This document shows positions 21,120 through 30,309 of a stretch of DNA of 64,000 bases, piece by piece. The first letter of the stretch is position 1. The number at the start of each line of letters is the position of its first letter. Under the pieces are notes generated by a model. The model was not told the DNA's origin. It saw only the letters and a program-made list of their open reading frames with translations, and searched no databases. Position numbers and translations under genes: made by a program. Source of the DNA: Paenibacillus taiwanensis DSM 18679 (GTDB lineage: Bacteria; Bacillota; Bacilli; Paenibacillales; Paenibacillaceae); NCBI RefSeq assembly GCF_000425125.1, contig NZ_KE384306.1:893705-957704 (forward strand). Direction: 5' to 3'.

Positions 21120-21821
21120 ATGACTAAAATATTAATTATGGAAGATGAAGAGTCTATTCGCAGCTTTATTGTCATCAACTTAAAACGGAATGGGTTTGAG
21201 GTGGTGGAAGCTTCAAACGGTAATGAAGCGTTGGAGAAACTGTTAATCGACCCGACTATTGATATCGCACTTCTGGATGTGATGGTGCCTGGGATCGATG
21301 GATTTGAAGTATGTCGACGTATTCGGGAGCAAAATGAACGAATTGGCATTATATTTTTAACTGCAAAGGTGCAGGAGCAAGACAAGGTGTACGCCTTGTC
21401 TGTCGGTGCGGATGATCATGTCAGTAAGCCCTTTAGTCCAACGGAGCTGGTTGCGCGAATTCAGTCCTTATTGCGGCGTGTACATTCATACCAGCAAGCA
21501 TCACAGAAAGTCATTTATCATTCGGGGCCCTTTACGCTCGATCTGATTGCCAAGCGATTTCTCAAACACGACGAAGTTATTGATTTGACACCGACGGAAT
21601 TTTCCTTGATTCAGTATTTTATGGAAAAGGAAGAAATGACACTTAGCAGAGATATTTTATTGGATCATGTCTGGGGCAAAGATTATATGGGGGACCCCAA
21701 AATCGTGGACGTAAACGTGCGCCGTTTACGCCAAAAGATTGAAGACGAGCCCTCTTCACCAAAATACATTGAAACAGTTTGGGGACATGGATACAAATGG
21801 AAGGGAACCGTTTCTTCATAA
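21120..21821 (+). CDS. OmpR-family response regulator
   Basis: A 233-residue transcription factor. The receiver domain (1-115) has the phospho-acceptor Asp53 in LLDVMVPG and Lys in SKPFSPTEL. The C-terminal winged helix (about 135-230) shows DLTPTEFSLI and VDVNVRRLRQKIE. AAGGGAG precedes the ATG. It overlaps the sensor-kinase gene and follows the lipoprotein closely. Confidence 0.92.
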   Translation: MTKILIMEDEESIRSFIVINLKRNGFEVVEASNGNEALEKLLIDPTIDIALLDVMVPGIDGFEVCRRIREQNERIGIIFLTAKVQEQDKVYALSVGADDHVSKPFSPTELVARIQSLLRRVHSYQQASQKVIYHSGPFTLDLIAKRFLKHDEVIDLTPTEFSLIQYFMEKEEMTLSRDILLDHVWGKDYMGDPKIVDVNVRRLRQKIEDEPSSPKYIETVWGHGYKWKGTVSS

Positions 21822-23260
21822 AACCTGGCATTCGACGTTCTGTCGTAATGCACTATTTTATCGTTGTGTTTTTAACGATGTTAATCTTGGAAATCATCTT
21901 TATGTTGGCTGTGCGCACTTATTATTATGATTCGGTGTCTAATCATCTCAAATATCACGCCTCTGCGACGTCATCTTATTATCAACGATACGTTAGCATT
22001 TTGTATTCTGAGGATGATCGAACTTGGCTGCCTGAATTGTTAAAGCTGTTTCATCTGGAAAAAGCAGAAGTGCAAATATTGGATAAGAGCGGAAATGTGC
22101 TAATTTCTTCAAGTGGATTTCAGATCAGTGACGTGATTAAGACATCAGATGTGCTTACCGCTTCACAAGATCTGAAAACTACGAGATGGGTAGGCAAGCA
22201 GATCGGTACGGGTGAAACGGTTATGTCGCTGTCAGCGCCGTTAATGGGAAAAGGCGACGTACAGTATATACTCAGACTCGTAACCTCGATGGAAACCGTA
22301 AATAGCAGACTAAACAACATCGTATTGCTGTCTATTGTTGTATCTATTTCTGTGCTGGTATTAGTGTTAATTGTAAGTTTGGGGTTAGCCAACTCCATTG
22401 TTAGCCCTATAAATGAAATTACAGCAGCGTCTGCACAGATGGCACGAGGAAGATTTGACATTAAAGTCAAAGAAGGTTATAAATATGAGCTTGGTGACTT
22501 GGCCAAGACACTGAATTTTATGGCACAGGAGATCGTACGCAGCAACGAATTAAAAAATGATTTTATTTCTTCTATTTCACACGAGCTGCGCACCCCTTTA
22601 ACAGGTATTAAAGGTTGGAGCGAGACGTTGCAGTCAGGCAGTATGACAGACCAAGAAGAAATGAAGCTTGGGCTGAACATTATTACAAAGGAGACGGATC
22701 GTCTTATTGGTCTCGTAGAGGAGCTGCTTGACTTCTCCAAGCTCCAGCAGGATCGACTTCAGCTTCATTGGCAGCCTGTTAAGCTGGATGCCTTGCTGGA
22801 GGAGACACTGTTTCAGGTGAAGATGAAAGCGGATCAGAAGGATATTACACTGAAGCTGGAGCATTCACAAGCGTTTCCTTCGGAATGTGAGTTGTATGGC
22901 GATACCAACCGATTAAAGCAAGTATTTCTTAATTTAATCGATAATGCGATTAAATTTTCACCTTTGCATTCGACCATTACGGTCAGGTTGGAGTGGAAGG
23001 ATCAACAATGTGAGGTCCGAGTCATCGACCAAGGGATTGGTATAAGTGAAGACCATCTGACGAAGGTGATGGATAAATTTTATCAGGTGAATCCGGATCG
23101 TGGCGGCACCGGACTTGGCCTCGCCATAACGGATGAGATTATTAAGGTTCACGGGGGCGAGATGACGATTCTTAGTGAGGCAGGACAAGGCACGACAGTG
23201 CTTGTCTCTTTGCCGAGTCGTCATGAGCCGCCAGTTGCGATGAATCGAACAAGTATATAG
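21797..23260 (+). CDS. sensor histidine kinase
   Basis: A 487-residue membrane kinase. A first membrane segment (about 18-40) is followed by an extracytoplasmic sensor of about 135 residues, a second segment (VVSISVLVLVLIVSLGLA), a HAMP linker, and the HisKA domain with His262 in SISHELRTP. The ATPase domain shows NLIDNAIKFSP, DQGIGIS and GGTGLGLAI. I took the ATG at 21797; a TTG at 21779 is the other choice. The gene overlaps the regulator by about 25 bases, implying translational coupling. The signal sensed is unknown. Confidence 0.9.
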   Translation: MEGNRFFIKPGIRRSVVMHYFIVVFLTMLILEIIFMLAVRTYYYDSVSNHLKYHASATSSYYQRYVSILYSEDDRTWLPELLKLFHLEKAEVQILDKSGNVLISSSGFQISDVIKTSDVLTASQDLKTTRWVGKQIGTGETVMSLSAPLMGKGDVQYILRLVTSMETVNSRLNNIVLLSIVVSISVLVLVLIVSLGLANSIVSPINEITAASAQMARGRFDIKVKEGYKYELGDLAKTLNFMAQEIVRSNELKNDFISSISHELRTPLTGIKGWSETLQSGSMTDQEEMKLGLNIITKETDRLIGLVEELLDFSKLQQDRLQLHWQPVKLDALLEETLFQVKMKADQKDITLKLEHSQAFPSECELYGDTNRLKQVFLNLIDNAIKFSPLHSTITVRLEWKDQQCEVRVIDQGIGISEDHLTKVMDKFYQVNPDRGGTGLGLAITDEIIKVHGGEMTILSEAGQGTTVLVSLPSRHEPPVAMNRTSI

Positions 23261-23275
23261 ATCAAGCAGCAACAT

Positions 23276-23322
23276 GACAAGCTGACGGCGGTACAATCAC
23301 TTTACTGGCGTCAGCTTTTGTC
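23276..23322 (+). terminator. hairpin after the histidine kinase gene
   Basis: AAGCTGACG pairs with CGTCAGCTT, followed by TTG. It is the first of two consecutive hairpins. Confidence 0.5.
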
Positions 23323-23356
23323 GTATGGCTAAGGCAACTCGAGTTACTACCACTCT

Positions 23357-23402
23357 AAAGCCCTTTCACTTCCTTGCAGGAAGGTGAGAGGGCTTTATTT
23401 TT
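23357..23402 (+). terminator. strong terminator isolating locus 1
   Basis: AAAGCCCTTTCACTTCC pairs with GGAAGGTGAGAGGGCTTT almost perfectly, followed by ATTTTTAT. Confidence 0.8.
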
Positions 23403-23417
23403 ATGTTTCGATTTCTC

Positions 23418-23484
23418 TCATGTAAAAATCCTCGGAGTCATGTAAATATCCTCTATTCCGCGAAAAACACCCACTTCTTATGAT
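23418..23484 (+). promoter_or_regulatory. activator-type promoter of the locus 1 permease operon
   Basis: Two direct repeats, TCATGTAAAAATCCTC at 23418 and TCATGTAAATATCCTC at 23438, lie 20 bases apart. A -10 box TATGAT sits at 23479, 41 bases from the second repeat, and no good -35 is present. The same arrangement with the same spacing lies before the binding-protein gene (31903). By position it is the likely operator of the AraC-type regulator encoded at 30306-31910. Confidence 0.65.
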
Positions 23485-23534
23485 GGAGTTACAATATTAC
23501 ACGAACAAGGTTCGTAAGTGGAAGGAGCAACAGC

Positions 23535-24485
23535 ATGACGCCCAATGCAGAAACTAATCGTTCCCTGCCTAGACAAAAGCGCGGCTTGCGTACGAGATTG
23601 ACCGGCATGGCCAATTCCTCGACGTTTGTAGGCTACTTATTTGTCGCCCCAATTCTGATTCTGATGGGGATTTGGTTTTATTACCCGCTCGTACAGTCAT
23701 TCATTTACAGCTTCCAGGATATTAGCTTTTTAAATCCGGATGCAGCAAAGTTTGTAGGCTTTAGCAACTACATTGAAATTGTAAAAGATAAAGATTTCTG
23801 GACAGCACTTAGACATTCCTTATTGTTAACGGTTGTAGCTGTGCCGCTGCAAGCCATTATCGCATTGGTCATTGCGGTCAATCTGAACAAGGTTTTACGT
23901 TTTAAAGGTGTGTTTCGTACGTTGTATTACATGCCGTATATTACGTCAACGATTGCTGTAACTACTGTGTTTATGTACTTGTTTATGCAAAATGATGGGG
24001 TTGTTACCCAGTTTCTCACTTGGTTTGGATTTCCAGATGTGTCTTGGTACGCAAACGTAAAGTACGCACTTCCTTTTCTGATGATTTTGACGATCTGGAC
24101 ATATACAGGCTTTTATATGGTGGTGTATTTGGGAGGTTTGCAAACGATTCCAAATGATATTTATGAAGCAGGGGTAGTAGATGGCGCAAATGGCTGGCAG
24201 CAATTTTGGAAGCTGACGGTTCCGATGCTGAAGCCTGTTACGTACCTCGTTATTATGTCAGGCATCATTAACGTCATGCAGTTGTTTGACCAACCGTATG
24301 CGTTAGCTCGTAATGGATCACTTGGAAGCCCAGCTGGCGCAACAAGTACCATTGTTACGTATTTCTACAGCCAAGCGTTTAGCTTTAACCGTTCAGGCTA
24401 CGGCAGTGCGGCAGCGTTTATTATTTTCGCTTTAATTCTTGTGCTGTCGATGCTGCAAAGACGCTTTATGAAGGAGGAGATTTAG
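23535..24485 (+). CDS. sugar ABC transporter permease (MalF/UgpA type)
   Basis: A 316-residue inner-membrane permease with six hydrophobic segments. The ATPase-docking EAA loop reads EAGVVDGANGWQQFWKLTVP near residue 215. The charged N-terminus (RQKRGLRTRL) lies in the cytoplasm. It pairs with the next gene, which starts immediately at its stop codon. The linked GH65 and phosphoglucomutase genes suggest an alpha-linked glucose oligosaccharide as cargo. GGAAGGAG precedes the ATG. No ATPase gene is nearby, as is usual when a shared MsmX-like ATPase serves many importers. Confidence 0.9.
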   Translation: MTPNAETNRSLPRQKRGLRTRLTGMANSSTFVGYLFVAPILILMGIWFYYPLVQSFIYSFQDISFLNPDAAKFVGFSNYIEIVKDKDFWTALRHSLLLTVVAVPLQAIIALVIAVNLNKVLRFKGVFRTLYYMPYITSTIAVTTVFMYLFMQNDGVVTQFLTWFGFPDVSWYANVKYALPFLMILTIWTYTGFYMVVYLGGLQTIPNDIYEAGVVDGANGWQQFWKLTVPMLKPVTYLVIMSGIINVMQLFDQPYALARNGSLGSPAGATSTIVTYFYSQAFSFNRSGYGSAAAFIIFALILVLSMLQRRFMKEEI

Positions 24486-25301
24486 GTGACGGATAGTCGC
24501 AAAGCTCAGTTTTTACGCTATTTGCTGCTGTTTATGTTTTCCGTGTTTTTTATCGTGCCGTTTGGCTACGCGATCTATACTTCTTTGCTAAGTAAATCAG
24601 ACATCGGGCATCTTGTACTCCCTAGCCGATGGACGTTTGAAAACTATATCGACATATTTACCACTTCAGACATTTTGATCTGGTACAAAAATTCGATTAT
24701 CGTTACGTTTGGTATTTTGATCGGTAATCTTATCGTCAATACGATGGCTGCTTATTCGTTAGCACGACTGAATTATCGTGGTAGAGGTGTTGTATTTTTC
24801 CTTGTTATTGGGATGATGATGGTGCCTTATCAAGTCATGATTATTCCGATCTTCTCGATGATCGTAGATCTAAAATGGTTGAATACTTATCAAGGTTTGA
24901 TTATTCCGTTCTTGTTCCAAGGTTTTCTTGTCTTCTTGATGCGACAATTTTTCTTGACTGTACCTAAAGAACTGGAAGAAGCAGCAGAGGTAGACGGACT
25001 TAACAAGATCGGCATCTTTTTCCGTATTATGCTCCCGTTGTCGAAGGGGGCAATCGGTACTCAAATTATTTTCAGCTTCACAGGTACGTGGAACTCCTTT
25101 GTATGGCCGGTTACACTCGTGAATGACAGTCGCTGGTACGTGATGACGGTCGGACTTAACACTTTAAAAAACCGTTACTTTGAATGGCCTAACCTTACGA
25201 TGACTGGTGTTGTGCTGCTGACGGTGCCTATCATTATCGTCTTCTTGCTGTTCCAGCGCCATATGGTGCAAGGCATAGCTACTACGGGTCTTAAAGGGTA
25301 A
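24486..25301 (+). CDS. sugar ABC transporter permease (MalG/UgpE type)
   Basis: A 271-residue permease with six membrane segments and an EAA loop LEEAAEVDGLNKIGIFFRI near residue 160. It starts with GTG directly after the TAG of the previous gene, with AGGAGGAG inside that gene's last codons, so translation is coupled. The heterodimer would form the channel for the oligosaccharide delivered by the lipoprotein at 32022. Confidence 0.9.
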   Translation: MTDSRKAQFLRYLLLFMFSVFFIVPFGYAIYTSLLSKSDIGHLVLPSRWTFENYIDIFTTSDILIWYKNSIIVTFGILIGNLIVNTMAAYSLARLNYRGRGVVFFLVIGMMMVPYQVMIIPIFSMIVDLKWLNTYQGLIIPFLFQGFLVFLMRQFFLTVPKELEEAAEVDGLNKIGIFFRIMLPLSKGAIGTQIIFSFTGTWNSFVWPVTLVNDSRWYVMTVGLNTLKNRYFEWPNLTMTGVVLLTVPIIIVFLLFQRHMVQGIATTGLKG

Positions 25302-25340
25302 AAGTGTAGAACAACAATGAGCTTACTAGGAGGATGCAGC

Positions 25341-27698
25341 ATGATTGAATACACGGGATTAGATGAGCGCAGTAGCGGTTGGATCGTTGCAGAAACAGCG
25401 TTTAACGCCAAATATTTAGCGAAATTCGAGACTATTTTCTGTCAGGGAAATGGGTACATGGGACTGAGAGCGGCTACGGAGGAAAGTTATCCAGGAGAAC
25501 GACGTAATTTGTTTGTGGCAGGAACCTATAACCGTTTTGCCAATGAAGAAGTGACAGAGCTTCCGAATGCTGCTGATATGGCGCAGCTTGATATTCAACT
25601 AAACGGTCAGCCCTTTCATCTGGAAAAAGGGAGGATTCTCAGCTATCGTCGTGAGCTGGATTTGCGCCAAGGAGAGCTTCGGCGAAATGTGTTGTGGGAG
25701 GATGAGCAGGGGGCGCAGTACAAGCTCTCCTTCCGCCGATTTGTGTCCTTGCATGACCTGCATCTCATGGCTCTACGAGTCGAGATAACTCCGCTAACAC
25801 AGGCTGCTCATGTATCGATCCGCTCTGGCATTAACGGCCAGATGACGAACTCAGGGGCGCAGCACTTTATAGAGGGTGATCGTCGTATATTCGATAAGGA
25901 GCTTATTCAATATATAGCAACAACAACGGAATCCAATATTACGTTTGTACATACTTGTGTTCACCAGTTACAAGAAAATGGCGAGCGTCTGGCTGACGAA
26001 CCTGTACCGAGCATGGATCGCAGAAGGGTGACGTTAACCTATAAGCGGTTAGTTCAAGCTGGGAGCACACTTGTGTTTGACAAAATGGCGTCCGTATATA
26101 CGAGCCTCGATCAGAAATGGGACGGGGATGCCTGTGCGCTTGAATTACAAAACACAGCTCGTATTCACCTCAGAGCGGCAGCAGAGGGGGGCTATGATAA
26201 GATTTTCAGTGCACATGAGGACGCTTGGTCACGCTTCTGGGAGCAGGCCAACATCGAAATCAAGAGCCAAAATGCCTTTGATCAGCTCGCGATTCGCTTT
26301 GCCCAATATCATCTGGTTTTAATGACGCCTGCGCATGACAGCCGCTTCTCTGTAGGAGCGAAAGGATTAACAGGTGAAGGGTACAAAGGGCACGTATTTT
26401 GGGATACTGAAATTTTTATTTTACCGTACTTCCTATATACCGCTCCTGAAACTGCTCGAAAGCTGGTCAAATACCGCTATCACACGTTAAATGGAGCTCG
26501 AAAAAAGGCGCGGGATAACGGGTACCGTGGTGCTATGTATCCGTGGGAATCTGCCTTAACAGGCGAGGAAGAAACGCCTGAATGGGGACCTGTCGATATT
26601 GTGACGGGAACTCCGACATATATTTGGACTGGAAAGATCGAACAGCACATTACTGCTGATGTTGCTTATGGCGTGTGGCATTATTATCAGGCCACAGGGG
26701 ATCAGCGTTACATGGACGCATACGGCTACGAGATTTTGATTGAGACAGCTAACTTCTGGTCCAGTCGATTAGAATGGAACGTTAAAGATAAGAAGTATTA
26801 TATCCATGATGTTATCGGTCCGGATGAATATAAAGAGCATGTATCAAACAATGCCTTTACGAACTATATGGCCTATTGGAACATAGCAAAAGCGATTGAA
26901 TGTGTAAACCAGCTTATACAAGCGGACAGCGAGGTTTACAGCAGGCTGAATCAGCAGTTAAATGTGTCTGAGCAGCTTAAAGATTGGGAAAAGAAATTAA
27001 AGCTTATATACTTGCCTGAGCCTGATGAGAAATCGTTAATTATTCCACAGGATGACACTTATTTGCATAAAGAAGTGATTGATTTAACGAAATATCGTAA
27101 TCAAGAGCAGGTGGCAACGATTCTCCATGATTACAGCATGACGCAGCTCAGCGATATTCAAGTTTCGAAGCAGGCTGATATTCTTGTTTTGTTCTACCTT
27201 CTTGAGGACTGGTTTACAGAGGAAACGAAAAGAGCCAATTGGTATTATTATGAGCCTAAAACATTACATGATTCTTCACTGAGTCTCTCTACACATAGCA
27301 TGCTGGCTTGTGATGTTCATGAGTTAGAGCTTGCGTATGAGATGTTTACGAAGGCAGCTCGAATTGATCTAGGCCCCAACATGCATAGCTGTGATGAAGG
27401 TATTCATACGGCATCCATCGGTGGGATATGGAAATCTGTCGTGATGGGATTTGGGGGTGTTCGTTCTTGGGAAGGGACGCTTCGACTTCATCCGAAGCTG
27501 CCAGCAGCGTGGGAGCGTTTAGCTTATCCGCTTGCTTGGCAGGGAGAGCGGCTTTACATCACGGTTACGCGAAACGAGGTTCAAGTGGAACGGCTTTCTA
27601 CGGGGACACATCCGTTGACCATAGTGCTGTATGGACGAGAATATGAGCTAAACAATCAAATGCTGACGGTCAGCACGGAGGTGCAGTGCGATGAATAA
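25341..27698 (+). CDS. GH65 family alpha-glucoside phosphorylase
   Basis: A 785-residue cytoplasmic enzyme of family GH65, which includes maltose, kojibiose, nigerose and trehalose phosphorylases. An N-terminal beta-sandwich (about 1-270) precedes an (alpha/alpha)6 barrel. The catalytic acid is Glu496 in IGPDEYKEHV; KGHVFWDTEIF and HSMLACDVHELELAYEMF are family blocks. The product should be beta-glucose-1-phosphate, and the overlapping beta-phosphoglucomutase gene fits exactly. Which disaccharide is cleaved cannot be read reliably. Lacking a signal peptide, it works on imported sugar. ATG 25341 is chosen from AGGAGG; a start 24 bases earlier lies ahead of that site. Confidence 0.9.
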   Translation: MIEYTGLDERSSGWIVAETAFNAKYLAKFETIFCQGNGYMGLRAATEESYPGERRNLFVAGTYNRFANEEVTELPNAADMAQLDIQLNGQPFHLEKGRILSYRRELDLRQGELRRNVLWEDEQGAQYKLSFRRFVSLHDLHLMALRVEITPLTQAAHVSIRSGINGQMTNSGAQHFIEGDRRIFDKELIQYIATTTESNITFVHTCVHQLQENGERLADEPVPSMDRRRVTLTYKRLVQAGSTLVFDKMASVYTSLDQKWDGDACALELQNTARIHLRAAAEGGYDKIFSAHEDAWSRFWEQANIEIKSQNAFDQLAIRFAQYHLVLMTPAHDSRFSVGAKGLTGEGYKGHVFWDTEIFILPYFLYTAPETARKLVKYRYHTLNGARKKARDNGYRGAMYPWESALTGEEETPEWGPVDIVTGTPTYIWTGKIEQHITADVAYGVWHYYQATGDQRYMDAYGYEILIETANFWSSRLEWNVKDKKYYIHDVIGPDEYKEHVSNNAFTNYMAYWNIAKAIECVNQLIQADSEVYSRLNQQLNVSEQLKDWEKKLKLIYLPEPDEKSLIIPQDDTYLHKEVIDLTKYRNQEQVATILHDYSMTQLSDIQVSKQADILVLFYLLEDWFTEETKRANWYYYEPKTLHDSSLSLSTHSMLACDVHELELAYEMFTKAARIDLGPNMHSCDEGIHTASIGGIWKSVVMGFGGVRSWEGTLRLHPKLPAAWERLAYPLAWQGERLYITVTRNEVQVERLSTGTHPLTIVLYGREYELNNQMLTVSTEVQCDE

Positions 27699-28392
27699 AT
27701 CAGATGCCATTCAAGCTGTTATTTTTGATCTCGATGGTGTCATTACGGACACTGCCAAGTACCACTATGAAGCGTGGAAGCAGTTGGCCGATGAGCTGGA
27801 GCTTCCTTTTGACTGGGCATTTAATGAACAGCTTAAAGGGATTGACCGGATGGCTTCTTTGGAGAAAATTTTAAGTCAACGTCCTGATGGCGGCGCTCAT
27901 GTCAGTTTGGAGCAAAAACAAATCTGGGCTCATCTGAAAAATATAAACTATCAACGCCTCATACAATCCGTGGATGAATCTGAGATTCTTCCAGGTATAT
28001 TGTTACTGTTTGATGATCTCAAACAGGCTAATGTTCAGATAGGGCTGGCTTCGGCCAGCCGTAATGCCAAAACGCTGCTACAGCAGCTCAAGGTTGAAGC
28101 TTATTTTGATGTGATCGTGGACCCGGCGCAGCTAGCCAATGGGAAGCCAGCCCCCGATATTTTTTTGGCTGCGGCAGCAGGCTTGCAAGTCGAGCCGAAG
28201 TATTGTGTCGGCATCGAGGACGCAGAGGCTGGTGTGCAGGCGATAAAGAGCGCTGGCATGTTTGCAATCGGCGTAGGGGAACATGACATATTAAAACAAG
28301 CAGACTACATTGTCACGGATACTTCCGAACTTTCGCTTGCTGTAATCGAGCAACACTGGTTCGACACGGTGCACAAGTTTAAAACGAGCTGA
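27691..28392 (+). CDS. pgmB: beta-phosphoglucomutase
   Basis: A 233-residue HAD enzyme that converts beta-glucose-1-phosphate into glucose-6-phosphate. Signature blocks are FDLDGVITDTAKYHYEAW (nucleophile Asp and the acid two residues on), GIDRMASLEKIL for the cap, LASASRNAK, and GIEDAEAGVQAI for magnesium binding. It overlaps the GH65 gene by 8 bases, a common pairing that sends the phosphorylase product into glycolysis without using ATP. Confidence 0.93.
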   Translation: MNKSDAIQAVIFDLDGVITDTAKYHYEAWKQLADELELPFDWAFNEQLKGIDRMASLEKILSQRPDGGAHVSLEQKQIWAHLKNINYQRLIQSVDESEILPGILLLFDDLKQANVQIGLASASRNAKTLLQQLKVEAYFDVIVDPAQLANGKPAPDIFLAAAAGLQVEPKYCVGIEDAEAGVQAIKSAGMFAIGVGEHDILKQADYIVTDTSELSLAVIEQHWFDTVHKFKTS

Positions 28393-28435
28393 TGTAAGGA
28401 ATGTTATGTGCCAACAACGAAATGAGGAATTACTA

Positions 28436-28464
28436 TTGAACATGCTCTCATAATGGCATAAGAT
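28436..28464 (+). promoter_or_regulatory. putative sigma-A promoter of the locus 1 yesM/yesN pair
   Basis: TTGAAC (28436-28441), a 17-base spacer and TAAGAT (28459-28464) precede the kinase gene by about 50 bases. No repeat of the transport-promoter type is seen, which suits constitutive sensor expression. Confidence 0.5.
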
Positions 28465-28512
28465 TAATTCGACATCATTCGATCTTATTTTACAGAGAGA
28501 GGGGGCTTCTTC

Positions 28513-30309
28513 ATGTATACATGGAGACGCTTTCGCGACCGCAGCATAAGGCAAAAACTATTTCTGACCTATTCGCTGCTTATGATCCTTCCCCTCGTGG
28601 TCATATGTAATTATTTTTACATTTATGCCATGTCCGTGTTTGAATCTAGGATAGAGAAATCGTTTCAGGAAACGAATCTGCAGATGGTGTCCACTGCGGA
28701 TTCGTTTGTCCGTAATATGATCAAATCTTCAGAGCGTCCGTTCTACGACGAAAGATTGATCGAAATTTTGTCTAAAAATTATGCAGCGGAGAAGTATGAG
28801 ACGTTTGCCAAAAGTATGGATTTTCGATACGTTAGCGATAACGTGTTTAAGGAGCTTATGCATTTTAATCCAGATATCGATTCCATCCTGATCTATCCGG
28901 AAAACAGCCCGTTAGTTTATCGGCGGGGGTACGATTCAACGTTTAACTATACTTATCAGCCTAAACGAGAGCCGTGGTACCAAAGCATTGTGAACAATGC
29001 GGAGCGTCCGGTTCTTATTGGCATGCATGAAGAAAAACAGATGTATGCGAAGCCACGTCCTGTTTTATCTGTTGGACGAATTCTCGTAGATACAGAAACT
29101 TATAAGAAACTAGGCGTGCTGCTTATTAATTTTCGGATGGAAAATTTAGAAAAGTTATTTAGTGGTCTGAACCATAAAAAAGATGTGAATCAATTTATTG
29201 TCGACGATAATGGTACGGTTGTGTTTAGCTCCAATCCGTCCATGATTGGTGTGGAGCATAAGCAAGTAATGTCTGAGATTGAAACGAATCAGGACAAATA
29301 TTATGTGGTTCAGCATAAATCCAACATTTCAGGATGGCAATTTTACAGCATCGTTCACCGTGACAAGCTGCTAGCCGAAATTATTCAGATTCGTAATTTT
29401 GCTCTTCTACTGCTGCTGTTACTAGTTGTGCTTGGATTTTGTACAGCTTATCTTATATCGGGAAGCATCTCCAATCCGATCCAACGGCTTAATCGGCTGA
29501 TGGGCAAAGTGAGGAAGGGCGACTTTGATGTCGTTGCCCCGCAAGAAAGTTTGGATGAGGTTGGACAATTGTCGGGGTCGTTTAACCAAATGACGGCTGA
29601 AATTAAAGAGTTGATTGCACAAATGAAGCTGGAGGAACAAAGAAAGCGCAGTGCTGAATTGAAAGCGCTCCAAAATCAAATCAATCCGCATTTTATTTAC
29701 AATACGTTGTCCGTCATTAAATGGATGTCGCAAGCGCAAATGGCAGACAACATCACGGAAGCGATCGACGGCATGATCAAGGTGCTGTCGTTTTCGACAC
29801 GCAACACACAAGAATTTATTTACATTGAAGAAGAAATGGATTTTATCCGCAGTTATTTGGAATTGCTACAGCTGCGGTATTACAATGTGTTTGAATTTGA
29901 GCTTGAAGTTGATGAAACCCTACTAAGTTGCAAGACGTTAAAGTTTATGGTGCAGCCCTTTGTGGAGAATGCTGTGTTTCATGGGTTTGTGGGGGATTCG
30001 CCGAATTATCATTTGCACATTCAAGTGCAAAAAGCAGGCGACGATGTTCAGTTTGTCATTACGGATAACGGTGTGGGCGTAGAGCAAGAACGGCTTACGG
30101 AACTTATGCAGCAAGAAATGTCAAACACACAAACTATGAATTCTATCGGCGTTGGTAATGTGTCCAGAAGATTAAAGCTTCATTTTGGAGAAAAGTACGG
30201 CGTGAACATTCACAGCAGCATAGGGAAAGGCACACAAGTTATCATTCTCATCCCTGCAATGGAACAGCAGCCAGAGCGCATCGAGAAGAGAAAAGAGGGA
30301 TCGGCATGA
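28513..30309 (+). CDS. YesM-type sensor histidine kinase (locus 1)
   Basis: A 598-residue membrane kinase. One membrane segment near residues 17-38, a large extracytoplasmic Cache-like sensor, a second segment (LLLLLLVVLGFCTAYLI, about 298-315), HAMP, then the YesM-type kinase domain with His393 in NQINPHFIYNTL. The ATPase part shows VENAVFHGF and ITDNGVGV. GAGAGAGGGGG precedes the ATG. It overlaps the regulator gene by 4 bases. By location it should sense the locus 1 sugar or its bound transporter protein. Confidence 0.9.
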   Translation: MYTWRRFRDRSIRQKLFLTYSLLMILPLVVICNYFYIYAMSVFESRIEKSFQETNLQMVSTADSFVRNMIKSSERPFYDERLIEILSKNYAAEKYETFAKSMDFRYVSDNVFKELMHFNPDIDSILIYPENSPLVYRRGYDSTFNYTYQPKREPWYQSIVNNAERPVLIGMHEEKQMYAKPRPVLSVGRILVDTETYKKLGVLLINFRMENLEKLFSGLNHKKDVNQFIVDDNGTVVFSSNPSMIGVEHKQVMSEIETNQDKYYVVQHKSNISGWQFYSIVHRDKLLAEIIQIRNFALLLLLLLVVLGFCTAYLISGSISNPIQRLNRLMGKVRKGDFDVVAPQESLDEVGQLSGSFNQMTAEIKELIAQMKLEEQRKRSAELKALQNQINPHFIYNTLSVIKWMSQAQMADNITEAIDGMIKVLSFSTRNTQEFIYIEEEMDFIRSYLELLQLRYYNVFEFELEVDETLLSCKTLKFMVQPFVENAVFHGFVGDSPNYHLHIQVQKAGDDVQFVITDNGVGVEQERLTELMQQEMSNTQTMNSIGVGNVSRRLKLHFGEKYGVNIHSSIGKGTQVIILIPAMEQQPERIEKRKEGSA

